Shown piece by piece: positions 18,037 through 27,765 of a stretch of 64,000 nt of DNA. Source of the stretch: Pelagibaculum spongiae (lineage in GTDB: Bacteria; Pseudomonadota; Gammaproteobacteria; Enterobacterales; Pelagibaculaceae); contig NZ_QDDL01000012.1 in NCBI RefSeq assembly GCF_003097315.1, positions 62,001 through 126,000 of the forward strand, in the 5' to 3' direction. Each line of letters begins with the position of its first letter. The stretch's first letter is position 1. The notes beneath the pieces are model-generated. The model worked only from the letters and a program-made list of their open reading frames with translations. It had not been told where the DNA came from and ran no database searches. The position numbers and the translations under genes are program-made.

Positions 18037-18264
18037 TTAATTTAATGCTATCGTAGCATAAGTAGTCAGCCAACGAGCAAGAGCATACCAAAAAAATGGC
18101 GCTTAACCAGCAGGCAAGTGTTGGACATAGCGATACCTTAAACGTCGGTTTGCATCTCTACAGAGATTTGCCAAGCAGCACGCTAGGCTTACTGACTTTG
18201 AAAGTTGCGGGGTATTTATGTGGTAGATTTCAATCTTCACCACTCCTCAAAGCACCATGGAAAT

Positions 18265-19605
18265 ATGGATATTCAAAAAGCATCCGAACTAATCAATAAA
18301 TTTGTATCAGACGAACGTTTTCCTTTAGTTTCTCTTTACAACCAGAGTCGTCATATTTTTGATGTGCTTGGTCTTGGAGAAAACAAACTCTCTACAGTAA
18401 TTGCTTGGTTGCTTGATCCACGGGAAGGTCACGGGCTGGGTGATTATTTCATCAAAGAAATGCTCAGGGATGCCATAGTGAATGGGGGCGCACCCATGCC
18501 ATTAAATAGCCTGGATATCTGCTCATTAAAATTCGACAACTTGAACGTACAAACAGAATATTTGATTCACGACAAGAAAAGACTGGACTTCTTGCTTACT
18601 GATATCGATAACAAACTAGTTGTCATTATTGAGCACAAATACGGCAGCAGTGAACATAACAATCAATTGAAGGCATATTCCCAGTGGGCTGAGACACTAA
18701 CGGAGCAAATCGAGGAATACCATCTCATTCGTATTCTAATGGATGGATATGGTCCTTATGATAAAAACAAAATTCATCCAGATGAACAAAATAAATGGGC
18801 GTGTACCAGCCACGATTGGTTAATTTCCGCCCTTAAAAATATTGTTGATTCTGAAAGGGTAAGCCCAGCTATCAACCTTATTTTTAAGGACCTACTTATC
18901 CATCTCAGTGGAAACTATGTTTTAGATAAAAGCCTCAAGAGAACGTGTAAACAATTAGCGTCTATGGCAAGCACTCATAGTGAGCTCGTGGGCAATTTTA
19001 AGGATATCACTCTAACCCTGCCTGCTGGCGACTCTGATTTAAACCTCGCTATAGCTTCCGACATTGATGTCATAAATTTGATGTCCGAGCTGGAAACACC
19101 CCTTTCCCCTGCGGTACTGAACATCCGACATTTTCTACAGAAGAATTTCACTTTGCTTGCCAATCTGGAGGACTATGCAAAGCTGGAGTGGGTGAAGGAA
19201 ACATTGGATACACGACACCCTGATATCTTTGAATTTGAGTTTTCTTCAGGAAAAGATGCTGCTATTAAAATTTTCCATACCGCTTGGCAACCATATAGGA
19301 AAGATAAAAACAACTACTGGCCTTTCTATCTGAGCGTAACAGACATGAATACTGAGTCCGAAACCGAGCTTGAGTCTGGCTACAACCTGACTGTTCATAT
19401 GCAGAAAGAAGGTTTAATGAATGAAGCAATAGCTGACAAACTTGCTGCAGCATATAACACCAAACTCAATGTTAACTGGAAATGGAAGAAGATGACGAAC
19501 CGTATCGTCGATGTCAAACCTCAAGAACAAGAGCAACTGATACAGCAGATTCTGGGTGACCTAGACCGACTGGGTAGCTACGTTCAAAGACTATCCCCTG
19601 CCTAA
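18265..19605 (+). CDS. PD-(D/E)XK nuclease superfamily protein
   Basis: 446 residues from the ATG at 18265; an in-frame ATG at 18205 adds 20 residues without family likeness. The core motif is near residues 110-130: RLDFLLTDIDNKLVVIIEHK, i.e. an Asp followed by E-x-K on the next strand, as in the PD-(D/E)XK nuclease family PDDEXK_4. The preceding NKLSTVIAWLLDPREGHGLG is also typical. The C-terminal half is helical and unassigned. Such stand-alone proteins are common in defence islands and beside mobile elements, but the substrate is unknown. The gene lies alone between the IS1595 copy and decayed mobile sequence. Confidence 0.85.
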   Translation: MDIQKASELINKFVSDERFPLVSLYNQSRHIFDVLGLGENKLSTVIAWLLDPREGHGLGDYFIKEMLRDAIVNGGAPMPLNSLDICSLKFDNLNVQTEYLIHDKKRLDFLLTDIDNKLVVIIEHKYGSSEHNNQLKAYSQWAETLTEQIEEYHLIRILMDGYGPYDKNKIHPDEQNKWACTSHDWLISALKNIVDSERVSPAINLIFKDLLIHLSGNYVLDKSLKRTCKQLASMASTHSELVGNFKDITLTLPAGDSDLNLAIASDIDVINLMSELETPLSPAVLNIRHFLQKNFTLLANLEDYAKLEWVKETLDTRHPDIFEFEFSSGKDAAIKIFHTAWQPYRKDKNNYWPFYLSVTDMNTESETELESGYNLTVHMQKEGLMNEAIADKLAAAYNTKLNVNWKWKKMTNRIVDVKPQEQEQLIQQILGDLDRLGSYVQRLSPA

Positions 19606-19621
19606 ACAATAATAAATGTAG

Positions 19622-19667
19622 GAGCTACCACGCCTATACGCAGGGCAACCTTCGGCTGTGGTAGCTC
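19622..19667. repeat. Hairpin with 10-bp arms after the nuclease gene (REP-like or terminator)
   Basis: GAGCTACCAC (19622-19631) pairs exactly with GTGGTAGCTC (19658-19667) around a 26-nt loop that holds a small GCC/GGC helix. It begins 17 nt past the PD-(D/E)XK stop. There is no clean T-run, so it looks more like a REP/BIME-type palindrome than a standard terminator. Confidence 0.55.
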
Positions 19668-20054
19668 GACCTGTGCTAGCAAAACATACACCGCTTTATT
19701 TCCTCGGCATTTTCAACCACTACACAATTTAATGAATAGCAAAGCAATCCGATTTCCCACAAAGAGACCTTTGCCTTTTTGCGAGAGAACATTACTCATA
19801 TTGAAACCCACGAATTAGAACAACCTAGGAATTTTCCATGGCTAGAACCAACTTCCCCGATGAATTTTTGAAAACATTAAAATTAAAGCTAGAGAAGTGA
19901 GATATTGGACTACTAAGGCTGCAACGGCCGCATTCCTAAATGGTATGAATAAAAAATTCATTCCGACATTATATTAACCCAAGAAACTTAGCCCAACTGC
20001 GCATAAAAAAACGCAACAGCAAACCAACAGAATTAATCACTGATCTACTCTGCA

Positions 20055-20287
20055 TTAATATTTTTTAGCTTCCTGATCTGAACGTACATTCTGTGACGCT
20101 CGGTGGTCACTATAGCAATCCATATGAAAACCAACTAAGAGCGCATCTGGCATGCTTGATATCAGCCCCTCTTTTCCTGTGCAGGCAATGGGTATAGGAA
20201 CCACTCGCAAGCCGGGGATATCGTCAACCAAACATACATTCAGATGTGTGCCACCAGCAACACTTAAGTATGTATTTTTTGGATTTC
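20055..20287 (-). pseudogene. Unrecognised gene remnant, open for 77 codons without a start
   Basis: A continuous minus-strand frame bounded by stops, with no start codon at a sensible place. The translation contains CLVDDIPGLRVVPIPIAC and then a GKEGLISSMPDALLVGF stretch, which has protein-like composition. The proline-rich VPIPI pattern is faintly like PAAR-type spike proteins; I would not assign it. It adjoins the resolvase remnant, so this kilobase (19606-20599) is probably decayed mobile DNA. Confidence 0.3.
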
Positions 20288-20308
20288 AAACCCCACCAAC
20301 AGGGGTGA

Positions 20309-20460
<152 letters not shown>

Positions 20461-20656
20461 TTTGGGTTTGCTGTTGCTCCCCCCACGGATTCGAATGTCA
20501 TGCGGTGTTGTTTTTTTGGGGAGGGCCAGTCACCCCATAATCTGATTTGTGGTACTTCTATTTCAAATCAACTCAGCTATTCAAATATGAATAATTTTCT
20601 TGCAACGCGATATTTTGTCAGCTAGTGTTGCGTTATCCCATTTTGAGGTGATTGCG

Positions 20657-22963
20657 ATGCTCGAAAATAAAGTGGAAATGAAGGTTGCCGCTTTCTTGCG
20701 AGAAAGCAGAGATCGTTCAGGACTATCTCAGCATGAAGTGGTGAGTCGTTCAGATTTATTTGGCACAAATAAACCCATATTAAGCCAGGCAGCTATATCG
20801 CGGTTAGAGAAGAGGCCTTTTTCTGTAGATACTCTGAAAACTGCTGCTTACTTGAATGCTATTGGAGTAAGTCAGCAAGAATATCACTCTATTATCGACA
20901 GCTTTTCGATATCTGAAATCAAAGGAAACACGATGGATAATGTAATAACAGAAAAAAAACAAGCAGCTATTTCCATGGCACTAGAGGCACTAGAGCAAGT
21001 GAAGTCTCTAATTGTTGTCTCATCATATCCATACTTAAAAGCATTTGATTTGGAAAGTGTCTTTTCTTCAGTAGCAGCTTCAATTAAAGGATTAGACAGA
21101 AAACCTGTTATCGGATGTTTTGGTAAATTTGATTCTGGAAAATCAACGTTGATTAACACCATTCTTGGAACCGATACCCTGCCAACGCGGTTTCAACCTG
21201 CTACAAGTGTTATTAACTTATTGGTGCATATCGAAGATCGTCCAAAAGGCATCAATTCTGATGTGATGATTATGAAGAAAGGCTTTATGCCGAATATGCT
21301 TCATTTGCCCGATGCCGTGGAAAATTTCTTGGTCGACCAAGGCGGCAAAGATCTGTTAACACAGCTTGGAACTCATAATTATCAAGATGAACACACAGAA
21401 GCTTATATAGCTATCGTATTCCACGATGCTGAAATTTTAAGACATATTTGCTTGTTAGATACTCCAGGTGATACTGAAGGAGCGCTTGGGAATGATGATG
21501 AGCTAGCCGTTGCAGGTACTGAAATTGCTGAAGGCTTGGTCTTTTTGTCTCAAGCTAACGGCTTCTTTGGCCAAGGGCAATTAGCTTTGGCATTTGAAGC
21601 ATTTAAAAACTCACCACCCCTGCGCGAGCACGATAAAAAGGGCATGGGGATTCTTGACCATTTTTTGATCGTTCAATCTCATTGTCACTCTGAGATGTTA
21701 CCTGAACAGATTTCAGTAATCGCCGATGTTGCAACAACCAGAACGTTTAAGCAATTTAGTGAGCAATCTTTTGGCCAGTGGGAAAAGAAAGGGTTCACAT
21801 CTAGGCTTCCCGAGTCAGATGAATTCAGATCTCGAATAAGACCATTTTGGCGTGAGAATGATGTATACCGATCAGCTGTGATTGGTGCTATAAAAAAAAT
21901 GGCCGAACAGCTTGAAACTAATCAGCTTTCATTGTTAGAACAGGAAATAGAAAAACGTCTTGAAGGTCTAATGGAGCGACTTAATTCTGTAATTGGTCAA
22001 CTTGAATACAATAAAAAAGCTACGCAGGAGCGAATCCAGGAGGTTGAAGAAAAGGATGCCCGATTTCGTGACCAAGCTGATAGCTTAGAAAAGGAATTTA
22101 AAAAACTCATAGCATCCTGTGCTCAGAGGCTGAAGTCTGATGTGGAGCATATGCGAATGCGGTTTGATCACATCAAGTCAACCGACTGCCTAACAAGCAA
22201 AATTAAAAGCCTCTATGAGAACAAAAAGGATGCTCAGGAAGATATTGGTGATTATGTTGGCCAATGGATCTCATCTGAGCTTCAAGCACGTCTCACTGAG
22301 AGTGGCGAGTCTATCTCAAGCAAGTTGGAGTTGCTGATAGAACAGTGGCAAAAAATTGTTCCCGGCCATGACTTTTCAAAGCAAGAAGGTAGTTCTGAAA
22401 AGGTTGGTGGCGTTGATGTTGATGCCAGCTTTAATGCACATGCAGCATTTATTGGAGGGCTATCGGGTTTGGGGAGCCTAGGAGCTATGGCACTATATGT
22501 GTCAACAATTTCCAGTAATTTAGGTGCCTATATCTTGGTTGGAAAAGCTGCAGGTGTACTTACTTCCCTGGGAATCACAGGAAGTGTGACGACCCTCACG
22601 TCGTTTGTAGCTGCGATAGGAGGGCCAATTACTATTGGTCTTGCACTTGCTGCAGGTATTGGTTACATCGTTTACAGGCTAGTAGGTGGTTCATGGGAGG
22701 AATCATTAGCCAAAAAAGTCAGCAAGGCAATCGAGAAGCAAGATATTTGGCCTGAAATTGAAGCAGTCGTTAATAAATACTGGAACAGCACCGAAAAAAG
22801 TATGAACAAAGGCTTCAAGGCATTGTTGAAGCAAACTGACGAACACCGGGAAAAAATGAAAGCAGAAGCTAGGTTTGATTTTGATCCTGTCGAGTTAAGC
22901 GAGTGTATTCAAGCACTAGAGAAAGGCTCTCAAACTTTGGCTAACAAGCTGCATGCAGCCTAA
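20657..22963 (+). CDS. Dynamin-like GTPase with N-terminal helix-turn-helix domain
   Basis: 768 residues from the ATG at 20657, which has GAGGTG 6 nt upstream; an earlier in-frame ATG (20600) lacks one. Residues about 1-80 form an HTH/XRE-like domain (RDRSGLSQHEVV ... LSQAAISRLEK). The GTPase P-loop GKFDSGKST is near residue 156, and switch 2 LLDTPGDTEG near residue 265. Residues 415-520 are coiled coil, and two hydrophobic segments between about 595 and 680 (glycine/alanine rich) can insert in membrane. Domain order matches bacterial dynamin-like proteins, some of which (e.g. LeoA/Eleos type) protect against phage. Fusion to an HTH is unusual and suggests autoregulation or DNA sensing. Two small membrane-protein genes follow on the same strand. 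Confidence 0.88.
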   Translation: MLENKVEMKVAAFLRESRDRSGLSQHEVVSRSDLFGTNKPILSQAAISRLEKRPFSVDTLKTAAYLNAIGVSQQEYHSIIDSFSISEIKGNTMDNVITEKKQAAISMALEALEQVKSLIVVSSYPYLKAFDLESVFSSVAASIKGLDRKPVIGCFGKFDSGKSTLINTILGTDTLPTRFQPATSVINLLVHIEDRPKGINSDVMIMKKGFMPNMLHLPDAVENFLVDQGGKDLLTQLGTHNYQDEHTEAYIAIVFHDAEILRHICLLDTPGDTEGALGNDDELAVAGTEIAEGLVFLSQANGFFGQGQLALAFEAFKNSPPLREHDKKGMGILDHFLIVQSHCHSEMLPEQISVIADVATTRTFKQFSEQSFGQWEKKGFTSRLPESDEFRSRIRPFWRENDVYRSAVIGAIKKMAEQLETNQLSLLEQEIEKRLEGLMERLNSVIGQLEYNKKATQERIQEVEEKDARFRDQADSLEKEFKKLIASCAQRLKSDVEHMRMRFDHIKSTDCLTSKIKSLYENKKDAQEDIGDYVGQWISSELQARLTESGESISSKLELLIEQWQKIVPGHDFSKQEGSSEKVGGVDVDASFNAHAAFIGGLSGLGSLGAMALYVSTISSNLGAYILVGKAAGVLTSLGITGSVTTLTSFVAAIGGPITIGLALAAGIGYIVYRLVGGSWEESLAKKVSKAIEKQDIWPEIEAVVNKYWNSTEKSMNKGFKALLKQTDEHREKMKAEARFDFDPVELSECIQALEKGSQTLANKLHAA

Positions 22964-23022
22964 ATTTTACTTGCTTGTAACTAATGTGGCTGGACAAATC
23001 CAGCCACTTTTGGGAGAAAACT

Positions 23023-23679
23023 ATGCCTCCACTTCCTCTTTTATGGATCGGTGCAGTAGGACTTGCAGCTGCCGCTACAGCAATCATTGCATCTAGTGAC
23101 GATGATGATACTGGTAGTTCATCATTGGACTATTCCGAGGCTTTAAATAGTAGGGTTAAGTGTCGAACAATTGTCATTAAATATCTGGTTCAGCTGCATC
23201 GATTAAAGTTGGAGCAAAAACTTAACCGTAAGTTGTGCAATATTGATCATAAGATTGGAAATACCAGTGTTTCGTTTGGTTCTGATGGGAGCATTAAAGT
23301 TGACCATGACGATCTAGATCGAACGTTAAAATCTATTTGCCAAGGTATAGCAGATCTTCGGTGCGCTAGCCTTGATATTACTAGAATTGTCGATGATCGC
23401 TTCAGAACGGACGATGCTTTTATGTTTGATCTATCAATGGAGCAGCTTGCGATAACGACAAAGGCAACAAGAGAATACTTTTCAGCAACAGATTCGCTCA
23501 CCGGTACCCTTCTGAGCGAAGATGATGTTGTTGCAAAAACATTGGCGCATGCTGAGAGCTGTTATGGTGGGCATTCAGGCTTTGATGCTGATTCAGATTA
23601 CTATTCTCCATCAGAAGATCCTTTTTTTGTTCAGTTGAAATCTAAAGGGTTTGCTGAAATTGATAGAATAATTGAATAA
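23023..23679 (+). CDS. Membrane-anchored protein downstream of the HTH-dynamin
   Basis: 218 residues from the ATG at 23023 with GGGAGAA upstream; an in-frame ATG at 22984 is less well placed. The N-terminus PLPLLWIGAVGLAAAATAII is one hydrophobic helix, directly followed by an acidic patch SSDDDDTGSSS. The rest is helical and charged, without known motifs. The gap of 59 nt after the dynamin gene and shared strand suggest co-transcription. A membrane anchor or regulator for the dynamin is an inference from context. Confidence 0.7.
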   Translation: MPPLPLLWIGAVGLAAAATAIIASSDDDDTGSSSLDYSEALNSRVKCRTIVIKYLVQLHRLKLEQKLNRKLCNIDHKIGNTSVSFGSDGSIKVDHDDLDRTLKSICQGIADLRCASLDITRIVDDRFRTDDAFMFDLSMEQLAITTKATREYFSATDSLTGTLLSEDDVVAKTLAHAESCYGGHSGFDADSDYYSPSEDPFFVQLKSKGFAEIDRIIE

Positions 23680-23741
23680 TTGGATGCAATTATTCTTACT
23701 GACATTGTTTTTAAATATTGACGCAAGGGAGAGCATCAGCA

Positions 23742-24152
23742 ATGTTCACGCTTCAAAACTTGATGTTGGTAGTGGTAATATTTATCTACACATCTTTATC
23801 TGGTTATTTCATTAGTATTAACGAAGCACTTTCAAAGAAAATAGTAACAGAATACCAGCGCTATGCTATCAAAATAGATGGAGCAATAAACGGCACTATT
23901 TTGTTTCTAATTGTTTTGATAACAATAGCATTTTGGATATCTGATACTACTTTGAACCAGGCTGGTCCATATATTATTTTGGGGGTCAGTGTTTTGGCAA
24001 TACAGATACCGCGATTAATTATAGGCAAAGTAGACAACCCTAATTCAAATGGTTTTTCATTAGGGATAACCATTCTGATCCTAATGAAATTGTTTGCAAT
24101 AATGTGCTATTGGCCTGTTATTTTACCAATGGTTGAGGGAAAACCGTACTAG
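23742..24152 (+). CDS. Four-helix membrane protein, unknown function
   Basis: 136 residues from the ATG at 23742 (GGGAGA about 12 nt upstream). Hydrophobic segments are at about residues 5-25, 52-70, 76-95 and 108-130, giving a small integral membrane protein. No enzymatic motif. It lies 62 nt after the previous gene and may be the third member of the dynamin locus. Family not recognised. Confidence 0.6.
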   Translation: MFTLQNLMLVVVIFIYTSLSGYFISINEALSKKIVTEYQRYAIKIDGAINGTILFLIVLITIAFWISDTTLNQAGPYIILGVSVLAIQIPRLIIGKVDNPNSNGFSLGITILILMKLFAIMCYWPVILPMVEGKPY

Positions 24153-24447
24153 AGACATGAGGAGATAAGGATGTCTACCTACAGAAGAAAGAAGAATATA
24201 GAGATCATCTTTTTTTGTAATTATCCTTTGCTTTCTGTATTCATGCGTTCTTTAGATGGCCTGAATATGAAATCTCAGCAAAAGGATTGAGTTCAACGAG
24301 GGGCTGCATTAGAGCCCCTAAGTTAGAAATTAAAACGCAGCTGCATTTTCCAATTTTGCACCCACCCTTCAGTACGAAAAATGAAAACAATTCAGCAGAT
24401 ATTATACCATCCCCGAAACAAGACCCCGTCAGACCTTAACCCCACCC

Positions 24448-24520
24448 TGATTAACTTTTGCAGGCAAAGCCCGAAGGGCGGCGCATGCCTAGGATAAAGA
24501 AGGATAGCGAAGGTTAATCA
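24448..24520. repeat. Inverted repeat TGATTAAC/GTTAATCA upstream of the Tus-like gene
   Basis: TGATTAAC (24448-24455) and GTTAATCA (24513-24520) are exact complements 57 nt apart, with a smaller GCCC-GAA-GGGC hairpin between them. They lie in the 24153-24634 spacer, about 115 nt before the Tus-like start, where a regulatory or Ter-like site would be expected. The sequence around 24590-24615 (ATATGTTAAGTGAG) only loosely resembles an Escherichia coli Ter core. Confidence 0.4.
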
Positions 24521-24634
24521 AGAGAAAAGCAGTTACGGGATCAAGAAATCGGAATGGATTGTTTTTAATGTGTTTGTTATTTGCGGGGATGGTATAATAT
24601 GTTAAGTGAGTTTATGCGCTTTTTGGGGTGTTCG

Positions 24635-25543
24635 ATGCAAGTATTGTTGGTTCAGGGGCTACTTCAACACTATGAAGCTTTGCGGGTAGCGAATACGCGC
24701 TTTGCCGATGCCGTTCGGGCTGACCAGGATTTGCCGCTGCTGTTACCGGGGCATTCTAACGCGGGTGTCCACGGCCGAGATCTTGCTATTCAATCAATGA
24801 CCCAAATGTGGCTTTTAGAACCGGGGGAAGTATTACCTAAAGCGGGCGTAGTGTGCGCCTCCCCTGCCACCATCAGGCAAGCAGAAAACCTAAACCAAGC
24901 TAAAGATGATTTCCGCCAAGCCATCAAAGCCGTCAGAGAAGCGGTCACTGGAAACAAGTCACGCCTAGACAAACTGATTGATCGCGTACTACAGCAGCAG
25001 GATGAAGCACAGCGCCGTCGCATTGACTCGCTTCAATTGGCGCTGAAGCGGGCAAAAATTAACCGGCTAGATCTGCTGCGCTGCTATGCCAACATTCGAA
25101 TTTTACCTGAGCAGTTAATGTCAATCAGCTGGACTTGGGCCAGAACGCATTCTGCGATCGATAAAATTTCCAGAGAGGACGCAATCGAACAAGCAGAAAA
25201 TCTCAGCAATAGTAACGCCAGGGAGATTGCCTTATCCCGACTACAAGCGCTATCACCCGAGCAGTCGCTGGTGTTCAAAAAAAAGCTGCCAAATCAGTTG
25301 CGGGCCAATCTTTTATATCGGCAGTCAGATGAGGTAAAACGCAAGGCCATCACTATTTCAGGGATTGTATTGTGCCAGGACCCGATCCTTCCTGAACGAT
25401 GGGTTTGGCGTGATGATCCTGGTGAGGCGGATAAAAAAGCGCCTCCAAGAAGAATTACCCGTCTTGATTCCAAAATTGATCCGGAGCCCTATATTAAAGC
25501 GCTGCACTTGCATCGTTATCTCGGTGATTTAAATGGACAATAA
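24635..25543 (+). CDS. tus: Tus-like replication-terminus-binding protein
   Basis: 302 residues from the ATG at 24635, the same size as E. coli Tus (309). Upstream in-frame ATGs (24581, 24599) would add a tail not found in Tus. Similarities by eye: N-terminal LVQGLLQHYEALR aligns with the Tus LVDRLNTTFRQME helix; GVVCASPATIRQAENLNQAK with GVLCYQVDNLSQAALVSH; MSISWTWARTHSAIDKISRE with LRFGWANKHIIKNLHRDE; and the end IKALHLHRYL with PRLHLYVA. Tus binds Ter sites as a monomer and blocks replisomes from one side. On a mobile element it could set a replication trap or help plasmid-style replication. It overlaps the next gene by 11 bp. Divergent, so moderate confidence. Confidence 0.7.
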   Translation: MQVLLVQGLLQHYEALRVANTRFADAVRADQDLPLLLPGHSNAGVHGRDLAIQSMTQMWLLEPGEVLPKAGVVCASPATIRQAENLNQAKDDFRQAIKAVREAVTGNKSRLDKLIDRVLQQQDEAQRRRIDSLQLALKRAKINRLDLLRCYANIRILPEQLMSISWTWARTHSAIDKISREDAIEQAENLSNSNAREIALSRLQALSPEQSLVFKKKLPNQLRANLLYRQSDEVKRKAITISGIVLCQDPILPERWVWRDDPGEADKKAPPRRITRLDSKIDPEPYIKALHLHRYLGDLNGQ

Positions 25544-25997
25544 TCCGGCACAGCAAGCCAAAATTAAATGTTTTGGTTCAAAAGCCGCTTTGTGTGCAGA
25601 AGCGACGCGCCTACCAAAAATTGATTTACCCACCATCAATCTTGAAGTAGCCCCACGCTATGGTGAAAAGGTCGAATGGAGGCAAAAAATCGTTATCCAG
25701 CTTTCAGATAGTGAATTGCCTATCGCTTGTGCCGTGTTGATGGGCTATCTGCCAAACGCACATTTCAAGCGCCCGGGAAAAGGCATCGATATTGAGCGCC
25801 AGGAAAATCGACTTTTAATTCGGGCATCTGCAGGTACTGGCAATCTCTTTATGTTGCCAGTAACGATTGGAGATTCATTTCGACTTTGCACAATTATGCT
25901 GCGGCAGTTGGTCAAGCAAACGGGGCTTGGTGATGAAACGCTGGTTTTGGCTGCACTGAGGGGGGCTGCAGCGCTAAACAAGCCTCAAGTCAATTAG
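25533..25997 (+). CDS. Unknown partner of the Tus-like gene
   Basis: 154 residues, translationally coupled to the Tus-like gene by an 11-bp overlap. The N-terminal third is Ala/Lys rich; the rest is predicted mixed beta/alpha (KIVIQLSDSELPIACAVLMG, LLIRASAGTGNLFMLPVTIG). No signal peptide or known motif. Constant pairing with a Ter-binding protein would suggest a co-factor in replication control, but I cannot verify that from one genome. Confidence 0.65.
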   Translation: MDNNPAQQAKIKCFGSKAALCAEATRLPKIDLPTINLEVAPRYGEKVEWRQKIVIQLSDSELPIACAVLMGYLPNAHFKRPGKGIDIERQENRLLIRASAGTGNLFMLPVTIGDSFRLCTIMLRQLVKQTGLGDETLVLAALRGAAALNKPQVN

Positions 25998-26218
25998 TGT
26001 GTGATCCCGCATAATTCAGCTCTACCAAATCACAGTTTATTCTGGCGGGATACACCACCAATTAATGCCTATGGCGGTGTTAGCCACCATAAATGTTCTT
26101 ACGAAAGTGCAAACAAGAGAATAATTAATGCAAGATATCAATCTTTTTAATAAAAACCCCTAGAGCAAGCTCTCTCGCCTTAAGGCTCGCCTCCTGCGGA
26201 GCGGGGTATTTCAATAAA

Positions 26219-27028
26219 TTAAAATCTATCCTCCCAATCTAGCTCTTCAGCATAACCATAATCAACCTCAGTATCCTCATCCTGGCTATGTTCATTGTCG
26301 ATAAGCGGCTCTGTTGGTTGATAGTATGGAGAATGCGGTAATGCTCCAGTGCTCGATCTACCATGATTTTGATAAAATGGCTTTTCTGAATTGCTGGTTT
26401 TTTCAGCATATTCTACAGAAATATCACAAGTAATAGTTTGATTGTCAGATAGTTTTAAAGTATTTACTACTGCTTTAACCAGCTCACTATTTGCCAATTT
26501 ACCAGTCAGCTTTGCTGGAATATAACCCAGTTGGCCAAATTCACTGACTATTGCAATCGCATTGCGATCATGAATATTTTCTGGTTCCCGAATTAATTGA
26601 AGTGTGTATCCAGGATAAACCAACTTTAAAAGATTCTGGCGGTCTATCTGAAATTGTTTATTTTTATGCTTTACACCAGCGATATAGCAATAGATTTTTT
26701 TAACTGCACTATAAGTATCTAACCTTACGAAACTTTGGTCAGTTTTCTTCTGATATTTTTTTTCAACAGTACCTAATGCTTGATAATTTACAACGACATC
26801 CCGCTTCATAGACTGATGTCGAAGTCTTTCCGTTCTTAAATCATTAACCTGTATCTGTTTTTTGTAGGAACGATCAATTTTTTCTTTCAACATTGAAATA
26901 GCATCGTCACAAGAATAGCAAAAGTTTACTTGCAATTTTAATCCATCAGCTAGTGTTGTCTCAGCACGGTATTGACTTCCCTGCTCTTCAGCCAGAATTT
27001 TCAAGCTTTTGTAAAACTCGGTCTTCAT
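26219..27028 (-). CDS. HIRAN-domain protein
   Basis: 269 residues. The region about 115-185 carries the HIRAN pattern: CYIAGVKHKNKQFQIDRQN, then LQLIREPENIHDRNAIAIVS and GQLGYIPAKLTGKLA. HIRAN domains bind single-stranded 3' DNA ends or damaged DNA, and occur fused to helicases or alone in mobile elements. Here no helicase is fused. The N-terminal 110 residues are helical and Lys/Arg rich. The C-terminal tail is acidic and disordered. It stands alone on the minus strand, next to the decayed dsbA-like copy; a single-strand-binding role in element maintenance is an inference. Confidence 0.82.
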   Translation of the reverse strand: MKTEFYKSLKILAEEQGSQYRAETTLADGLKLQVNFCYSCDDAISMLKEKIDRSYKKQIQVNDLRTERLRHQSMKRDVVVNYQALGTVEKKYQKKTDQSFVRLDTYSAVKKIYCYIAGVKHKNKQFQIDRQNLLKLVYPGYTLQLIREPENIHDRNAIAIVSEFGQLGYIPAKLTGKLANSELVKAVVNTLKLSDNQTITCDISVEYAEKTSNSEKPFYQNHGRSSTGALPHSPYYQPTEPLIDNEHSQDEDTEVDYGYAEELDWEDRF

Positions 27029-27207
27029 ATTTTGTTAATCACCAAAAAGGAGGTTTTTCATCATATTTCTAGTTAGTGCCCTGACGAGAATAGATGGTTT
27101 TTAATGTCAACGCCCAAGGGCATTGGTTGCTATTTTTCTTTCTTGGGTAATTTATGACAATACGTGACATTTTACGTCAAAAGCACGTCATTATCCCAGC
27201 TTTACCT

Positions 27208-27606
27208 GCCGCTGCCAGCTCATCTATAAACCTTGTAATTCAGCCTGCAGGGTATGGCAGCTTTATTTTTCATGTGAATTTGTTTGGTAGCTGAGCAAGT
27301 TTTTTCGTCATAAATGGTATCTGCAACCGGACCCGCTAACGCTGAATAGCATAGTTTAGTTAATTGAAGCACTTCATTTCATATGAAATGAAAGGCTATC
27401 GGTAAGCCTGCTTTCAATTGTATCTATCGGTTTGATTGCATCAAATATTTACTTGTATTCAAAGCTATCTGATTTACGGAAATCCAAGTGCAAAAATAAC
27501 CCTGCAGGAATATGGCGATATTGAGTGTCCTTACTGCAGAAAAATGCATAGTGTCATCAAACAAGTAATAAATCATTCTCAAGGCGTAATCAACTGGGAA
27601 TTCCCT
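27208..27606 (+). pseudogene. Decayed second copy of the DsbA-like gene and its leader
   Basis: This segment is the same sequence as 39442-40030, in the same orientation, at roughly 80-85% identity by eye. It includes the GCTGCCA...TGGCAGC leader hairpin (27211-27261), the TATCTATCGGTTTGATTG membrane-helix region, and the ECPYC active-site coding block. About 180 bp are deleted between the membrane segment and the thioredoxin part, the start codon is lost, and similarity stops shortly after CAACTGGGA. Between this copy and the intact one lies the UvrD-WYL-McrBC block. Confidence 0.85.
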
Positions 27607-27765
27607 ATACCCTAAGTCGAAAGTGAGTAGTTGTTCATCGAATATCAATAATAATGCCTACCCTGGAGATTCCGGTTACTGGTACTGGCCAAGGCCTGAC
27701 ACTCTGTCAGCAAGTGCTATCTCTATAAATAAAGTATCGGGATTGCCATTTAATCTCTCGACTCA

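Noticed and set aside
24590-24615. Ter-like sequence in the Tus-like promoter region
   Set aside because: Only a few positions match the E. coli Ter consensus, and the key GTTGTAAC core is missing; a divergent Tus could use another site, but there is no sequence proof.
27155-27200. ACGTCA/TGAC half sites upstream of the HIRAN gene as a third WYL operator
   Set aside because: Half sites are in a different arrangement (not GTCA-N4-TGAC) and do not reproduce the palindrome of operators A and B.
27424-27648. Minus-strand frame of 74 codons
   Set aside because: It is antisense to the decayed dsbA-like copy and has no own start signals.
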